NCBI GenBank assembly: GCA_032209605.1
Contig: JASFXZ010000003.1
Span: forward strand, 10,418,807 to 10,482,806
From: Mactromeris polynyma
Taxonomy: Eukaryota; Mollusca; Bivalvia; Venerida; Mactridae
Reading direction: 5' to 3'
DNA length: 64,000 nucleotides
The translations under genes and the position numbers were made by a program. Positions 59,055 through 64,000 of this stretch are shown piece by piece; position 1 is the stretch's first letter; the number at the start of each line of letters is the position of its first letter. The notes beneath the pieces were generated by a model. The model worked only from the letters and a program-made list of their open reading frames with translations. It did no database searches and was not told the origin of the DNA.

Positions 59055-62000
59055 TCAACTTGCTTTCTTCACTGGGCTTTGATCTTTGTTAACATCTGAA
59101 AAAATTAAATAATCAAATAGCATTAACAGTTTTTAAAAAAAATTAAGATAATACCAAATTGAATTCAAGTATAACCCCTTTGAATAAAATAGTACATTGT
59201 AAGACGCAAGTATAAACATATAGAAATGACTTTAAGTGGATTTTATGAAGTCAATTAAAATATAGAATTAAAGAGAAACACAGTATACCTATGAATACAA
59301 AGTAAAGCTCAAAACCAGGGTCTGTTTGCATAAGTTCTACTGAGCACTGAATACTTAGGATACACTCAAATCCCAGACTCACACTCAAATGTAATGTACA
59401 AGGACTACAGAGAATACTTCACACTCTCCCAAAATACATCTCTGCATTCAGGCTCATCAGGAGATACTCAAAACTCAAAGACAAAGGCAACCTCTCCACA
59501 CAAATGTGACTGGTTCCGAGCACAGCTTGAATCAAATCTCATCCATCATGAAGAATCATGTGACTCATCAAATGTCACATGACAAGTAAAAATTGGTGGA
59601 ATATTATAGGAAAGTGACTATTAAATTCCATTGAAGCTGCTTGCTTGCAATGATGCCAGGGGAGGTAACTGCCATAAGGAGTGGAGAAAGTGGAGGAAAA
59701 AGAATACCCAAAGGATATATATTTTTCATTCTCAATAAAAAAGTCTGATAAAAAAAGACAACTAAATATCACAAACCTTTTGTATCTTTCAGTCTCTTTC
59801 TACTTTTTAAAAACGGTTCATGAAAAACGTCATATAATCTCTGTGCCTGAAAAATGTATAAAAACATTCAGCTGACTGAAATTTATGCATAAAAATCCAT
59901 ATTCATGAGGTAGCATGTTCAAAAAGCCTTTCCATTAAACCCTGAAGTTAATGAATATCAAACATCTAACATCATCAATATATTGATTGGTGAAAAAAAA
60001 CCCAGTCTTTCTGTTTCTTTATTTATATTCAGACAGACGGTTCAACTTTCATCCTTGGATATGAATACATTATCATGACATTTGAGAAATAAAATAGGAA
60101 ACCAGACAAGTTCATATGACTTGGATGCCCCTGCTATGGACTTTTCATGTGTTATTGATCAAAACAGTTTTTAGTCGAAAAAGGGCTATAACTCTTCTAA
60201 AAATGGTTGGGTTGTAACCGAAATCAGACTTGAGCTGTATTTTATTATCCTACGCTTATGAGCAAATTATAAATTGAATCCATCTATCCTTTCAAGAGTT
60301 ATTGATAGGAAACCAATTTTTTCCACGGATGGATAGGGGCAACACTTTATGTTCATTCTCAATTCTGTGAATAGCTTAGGTATAAAAAGTGTATTTAATA
60401 CAGACGAGAGAGAAATTTTAGCCAATGTACGCTCTACTGAGAATAGGCCAATGTATTCCTTCGAGCTAATAGAGGTATAATGCTCCACATAATGCTTGGG
60501 CCCTTTGAAAGGTGAATATTTGAGGAGGGAAATGATTTACATGACAAAGTAATACTTTAAACCTCAATAATAAGACCACCCTCTAGACCCTTGAAAACTG
60601 GTCTTCTTATTGAGGTGTTCTAAATATAGAGATTGAATAAAGAGCAAAACAGTGAAATGGATTTGAAAATTGAGTTCTTAATTTTGAGTTGTTCTTAATA
60701 TTGAGGTGGTCTTTAGGTGCAGTTTTACTGTACACATTTCAGTTTAATTAAGGGAAATGACTTTAATAACATGGTCAGATCAGTTGAAAAGCAGAGTTGA
60801 ATTATGACAGTATTAGCTATAAGAAGGCAATTTAAAGCATAATAGTGGAAGTATGGATATAAGTATACAGTCATGTACTCAGTACATTTAAAAATGCAAA
60901 CTGTAAGATTTCTCAAATTTCAAACTTACCTAGGGATACAAGATCAGAACATAACATGATATCATTTAATTTTACGCAAGAATGAACGCTCAAGTTTCTT
61001 TCAATCAACCAGTATTTTGATATCAGAATAAAAGCACAATAAAATGACATTTAAAAGACATATCACAGGTACAAAAATGGAAGTTTTCAAATGAACAGAG
61101 TATATAAATAAACAGTGAATGTTAACCTAGCATCTTCAAGTTATAAGCTTGATGTATTCACGGAAGCTAAAAAATAAGACAATGCATTACCAATGGCTTC
61201 AATGCACTGCAATTATAGCGCAAATGAAATGTCTAAGACCTGCCAGAATATTTTAATAATTTGTATTATCAGTAAAATGAATTATTGATCAGAACTACAG
61301 AATATCACAAAACAGACTCCGGATTCCATTAAAATTTTCTGAGAAAATACAGAGATTATTCATTATTTCTGACACAGATAACATAACATAGAGACAGAGA
61401 AAAGAGATATATTTCACAATAAATGCATAAACACATTATTATACAAATTGAACGGATGTGTTTCAACTCATTTTAAGAGATGGATGTATTTATTTGTAGT
61501 AAAATTAATGCAGGAAAAAGAATGAGCTGTATTCTTTTTAAGGTTCGATCAAGTTTTTGTAAGATATTATGGAAACACAGAAGTCTTAATGAAACACCGA
61601 GAGATAAATTAACATTCTAGCACTGATTGCAAGAAATATTGAAATTCCGTTTCCGTTTGAAGATAAATTCAGTCAGTTTGCAGTAGATTGATGGATTCAA
61701 ATAGAATATTGTGTTACAGAATATTGATAATGTTAGAAGTTTCTAAGACTAGTGCATTGGCATGATCAATTAAGATTTGTTCACAATAACTACTTTTAGA
61801 AACATTTTTGAAATATTAGTGTTCAAAAATTCTGTTGATATTATTTAACTGATCCAACTGCTGCCTTAAATAAATCATAAAACTGTAATTATACTGGAAT
61901 TTTCTAAAGTTTTATTGCAAGATTTTATAGCTTCAGCTTTAATAGCTGTTAAACAACTAGTAAGAAGTTTAGAAAGTTGTGTAGTAGTAGTGAAGCTCAC

Positions 62001-63444
62001 CTTAGCAATGAATCTATATATATATGGAACCTACTACAAGATGAATTTGACTAGATTTGTCTATAGGACACAGATGCCCCCTACTACGGGCTTTAAAGTC
62101 AAAGAAAAAATGGTGGATTGTAAAACTTTATCTGTATTTCATTATTATATTCTTTTGTGCCTAATATTAATACTCTTGCTCTGTGGAGAAGTGTACTTTA
62201 TGAATAAATGTAATCAATACTAAATACTCTTTATGTTAATGTTGTACGCTGAGTGTCATGCCCGAATCTTAAACCTTGAAGTTTTGAAAGAGCAATTATT
62301 ATGATTTTGATTTTTCAACCATCCAATGAAGCAGATAATACAGAAACATTGGCTTAACAGGTGAAACTGTTCACCTACCAACAGCATGTCTTAATAGAAT
62401 GATTATATCCAGAGCAATCGCTCTAGAGCAACACACTTTGGAAGATGTTGACTGTTGGTGAGAGGTTTTCACTCTAGAGAGGTAAAAATGGTGGTACATT
62501 TTACAGCTGGAAAACTGATAACATTGCTGAAGAGATGTTGTCGCTCAAGAGAGGTTTAATTGGTTTAAAGTTTACTACATGAAAATAGATAATATGGCCG
62601 CTCTGAAGAGGTGGAACAGTATAAAACAGTCTCTTACTTTTTGTGGACCAAATCCAGCACAGCATGCGATATCTTGTTTGCTTGCATTTATGATTCCCTT
62701 CATAGACTGAAAATATACATTAACATAACGATCAACAACATGCAAAACCATTAGAAAAATGAGAATTTGTGTTGAGAAAACATCTTCTTGACAGATGAGT
62801 TTTCATTATTCAATTGTAGGTAAAAATATCTTCATTATTCCAGGCAGTAGCAACACAAAGTCTCTTGGTTTCGAAAATGATGCAGGAAACTGTAATAATT
62901 TTTTTTCAGCAAGAATGACTCCAAAACTCCCTCTGAAAGATCGTAACTCAAACTATAATTGCACTTTCTCATAGTCTACCTTTTCATTACACACATTTTT
63001 AGAGTTACAACTACTAATTTGTTTTGAAGCATCATATTAAACAAGCATTGAGCGCCATACTGTAGGATAGACAGAAGCAAGTACTGTATCATTTGCCTCT
63101 TAATTGCCTTCATCTGTCCGTTGATCAAACCGTGATTTAGTATGTGCATGCATCTGTCCCCCATTCATGTCTGCACTATTTCTCGGATACAACAGACCGG
63201 AATTCCATGAAACTTAATGGGAAGCTTCACTACAGAGAGGAGATGCACATATAGTTAGTAGGTTCCGCTTAAATGATTTTTCACAAACTTCAGGGAGAAA
63301 CCATCTGTTCTACTGATACTTGTTTAATTCTTAACCGTAAGTGACAGCCAACTAAACTCTTATGTTACATACCTTGAATGTCGTCAACAAAGTCATACAG
63401 TCTGTCTTATTTACCGACCTCACAGTTGTAAGACTCTCGGTTAA
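59055..63444 (-). CDS. ERCC1: ERCC1 DNA excision repair protein, C-terminal exons (partial)
   Basis: ERCC1 pairs with XPF to form the nuclear structure-specific endonuclease that cuts 5' of lesions in nucleotide excision and crosslink repair. Four minus-strand exons were recognised: 63444-63373 (LTESLTTVRSVNKTD and TLLTTFK), 62706-62638 (MKGIINASKQDIACCAGFGPQK shortened form), 59846-59777 (AQRLYDVFHEPFLK) and 59095-59055 (VNKDQSPVKKAS, stop). Donors GTATGT, GTAAGA and GTTTGT and pyrimidine-rich AG acceptors join them in frame (phases 0, 0, 1). The 83 residues cover the helix-hairpin-helix pair that binds XPF; GFGPQK is the second hairpin, and the phenylalanine of HEPFL matches human F293, needed for XPF contact. 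The human protein ends just after HEPFLKV, whereas this one continues about 20 mostly charged residues. The catalytically dead central domain and N-terminus lie beyond the window's right edge. Confidence 0.92.
60551..60732. mobile_element. TACAGTAAAA-type MITE in ERCC1 intron
   Basis: Interior AAACCTCAATAATAAGACCA, TTGAATAAAGAGCAAAACAG and GAGGTGGTCTTTAGGTGCAG, ending TTTTACTGTA. Lies within the 2.8-kb intron between the second and third ERCC1 exons seen here. Confidence 0.65.
60733..62400. other. ERCC1 intron sequence
   Basis: AT-rich intron. The 102-aa plus-strand frame at 61915-62223 is antisense to ERCC1, lacks any domain and is judged chance. No further ERCC1 exon is needed here because the flanking exons join in frame and match the family without a gap. 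Confidence 0.6.
62405..62625. mobile_element. Relative of the intron-2 MITE, in ERCC1 intron
   Basis: Contains GCTCTAGAGCAACACACTTT, GAGAGGTTTTCACTCTAGAG and AGGTAAAAATGGTGGT, the same pattern as 27988-28344. It ends about 13 bases before the donor of the second ERCC1 exon. Confidence 0.5.
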
Positions 63445-63494
63445 CTGCAAGAGACAAGCGATAACATAAATCCAAAATTAAAACAGCATTTAAA

Positions 63495-63672
63495 GTAGAA
63501 CCTCAATAATAAGAACACCATTGGAACCCTTGAAGACTGGTCTTAATATTAAGGTGATCTGAATACTGAGGTTGAATAAAGAGCAAGACAGTAAAAACAG
63601 AGTTGGAAATAGTGTTCTTAATTACAAGGTGGTCTTGTTATTGAGGTGGTCTATAAGTGAGGTTTTACTGTA
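63495..63672. mobile_element. TACAGTAAAA-type MITE upstream in ERCC1
   Basis: Interior AACCTCAATAATAAGAACAC, TTGAATAAAGAGCAAGACAG and GTCTTGTTATTGAGGTGGTC, ending GAGGTTTTACTGTA. The left terminus is eroded. Lies in the intron preceding the 63373-63444 exon. Confidence 0.65.
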
Positions 63673-64000
63673 TTCAAAACCCCAAATGCAAAAGACTATT
63701 TTCATAATTTCAAGGACAGACAGTGAAACTGGTCTATCTGCATACAAATAAAGTAGCAGATACTGATAGTCTTGTTTTGCTTTTACCCCTTTATTACATA
63801 TAACCTGATAATGTGAAATTATTAACAAAGAAACCATGAACTTCACTTGTCATGTCTTTGTATTCATCAATCATAAATTCCACTTTTTCGACTTTCATGA
63901 AGTTCATAGTTTTCATAAATGAGGATTTCATATATTTGTGGGATCAGAAATGAACAGTAAAACGTTGTCACTATGTTTTAATACAAACATGATTCATGCA
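63673..64000. other. ERCC1 intron, right edge of window
   Basis: No upstream ERCC1 exon is visible before the window ends. A small cluster of TTCATGAAGTTCATAG-like words lies at 63880-63930. Confidence 0.5.

Noticed and set aside
61915..62223. 102-aa plus-strand frame
   Set aside because: Lies antisense within an ERCC1 intron, has AT-driven composition and no domain.

Overview
The window is eukaryotic, intron-bearing, AT-rich animal DNA, dominated by decayed repeats. The repeat style and the ERCC1 sequence suggest a lophotrochozoan, most likely a bivalve mollusc. That taxonomic call is inference from recollection and no search was run. There is no prokaryotic organisation, CRISPR array, rRNA or intact tRNA gene.

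The centre (about 11-51 kb) is a tandem array of four related three-exon genes on the + strand, which I do not recognise. Each begins with a secretory signal peptide (MHCGILACALVALALIS-like) behind a conserved TATA box. Exon 1 is 165 nt and ends in phase 0. Exon 2 is 85 nt, variably tyrosine-rich, and ends in phase 1. Exon 3 carries a DVLA..A..L.KARS helix and a CTMW..GAAV segment. Copies 2 (26843-30219) and 3 (35479-40130) are open throughout, predicting about 181 and 162 aa. Copy 1 (12161-14845) has good exons 1 and 2 but a stop-ridden exon 3. Copy 4 (47196-50336) has a truncated exon 1, a frameshifted exon 3 and a CR1/Jockey-like retroposon in its first intron. The flanks are duplicated with the genes: arrays of ATTTCGT/ACGAAAT words, GTT/GCT-rich tracts, and a degenerate 21-22 bp repeat downstream. 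A further 3-4 kb non-coding block is duplicated upstream of copies 1 and 2 (about 5.16-8.5 kb and 19.44-23.66 kb).

The right end (59055-63444, - strand) holds the last four coding exons of ERCC1, the XPF partner in nucleotide excision repair. They were pieced together from splice sites and the conserved C-terminal double helix-hairpin-helix; the 5' part lies beyond the window.

The rest is mobile DNA and simple repeats. It includes a 2.66 kb element with 24-bp terminal inverted repeats, a CTG target duplication and a decayed THAP domain; several MITE families, some with empty sites visible in paralogous units; a 23-copy 44-bp minisatellite inside intron 2 of copy 3; and a roughly 330-bp dispersed repeat present a dozen times. 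The first 11 kb and 54-59 kb contain no gene I can support.
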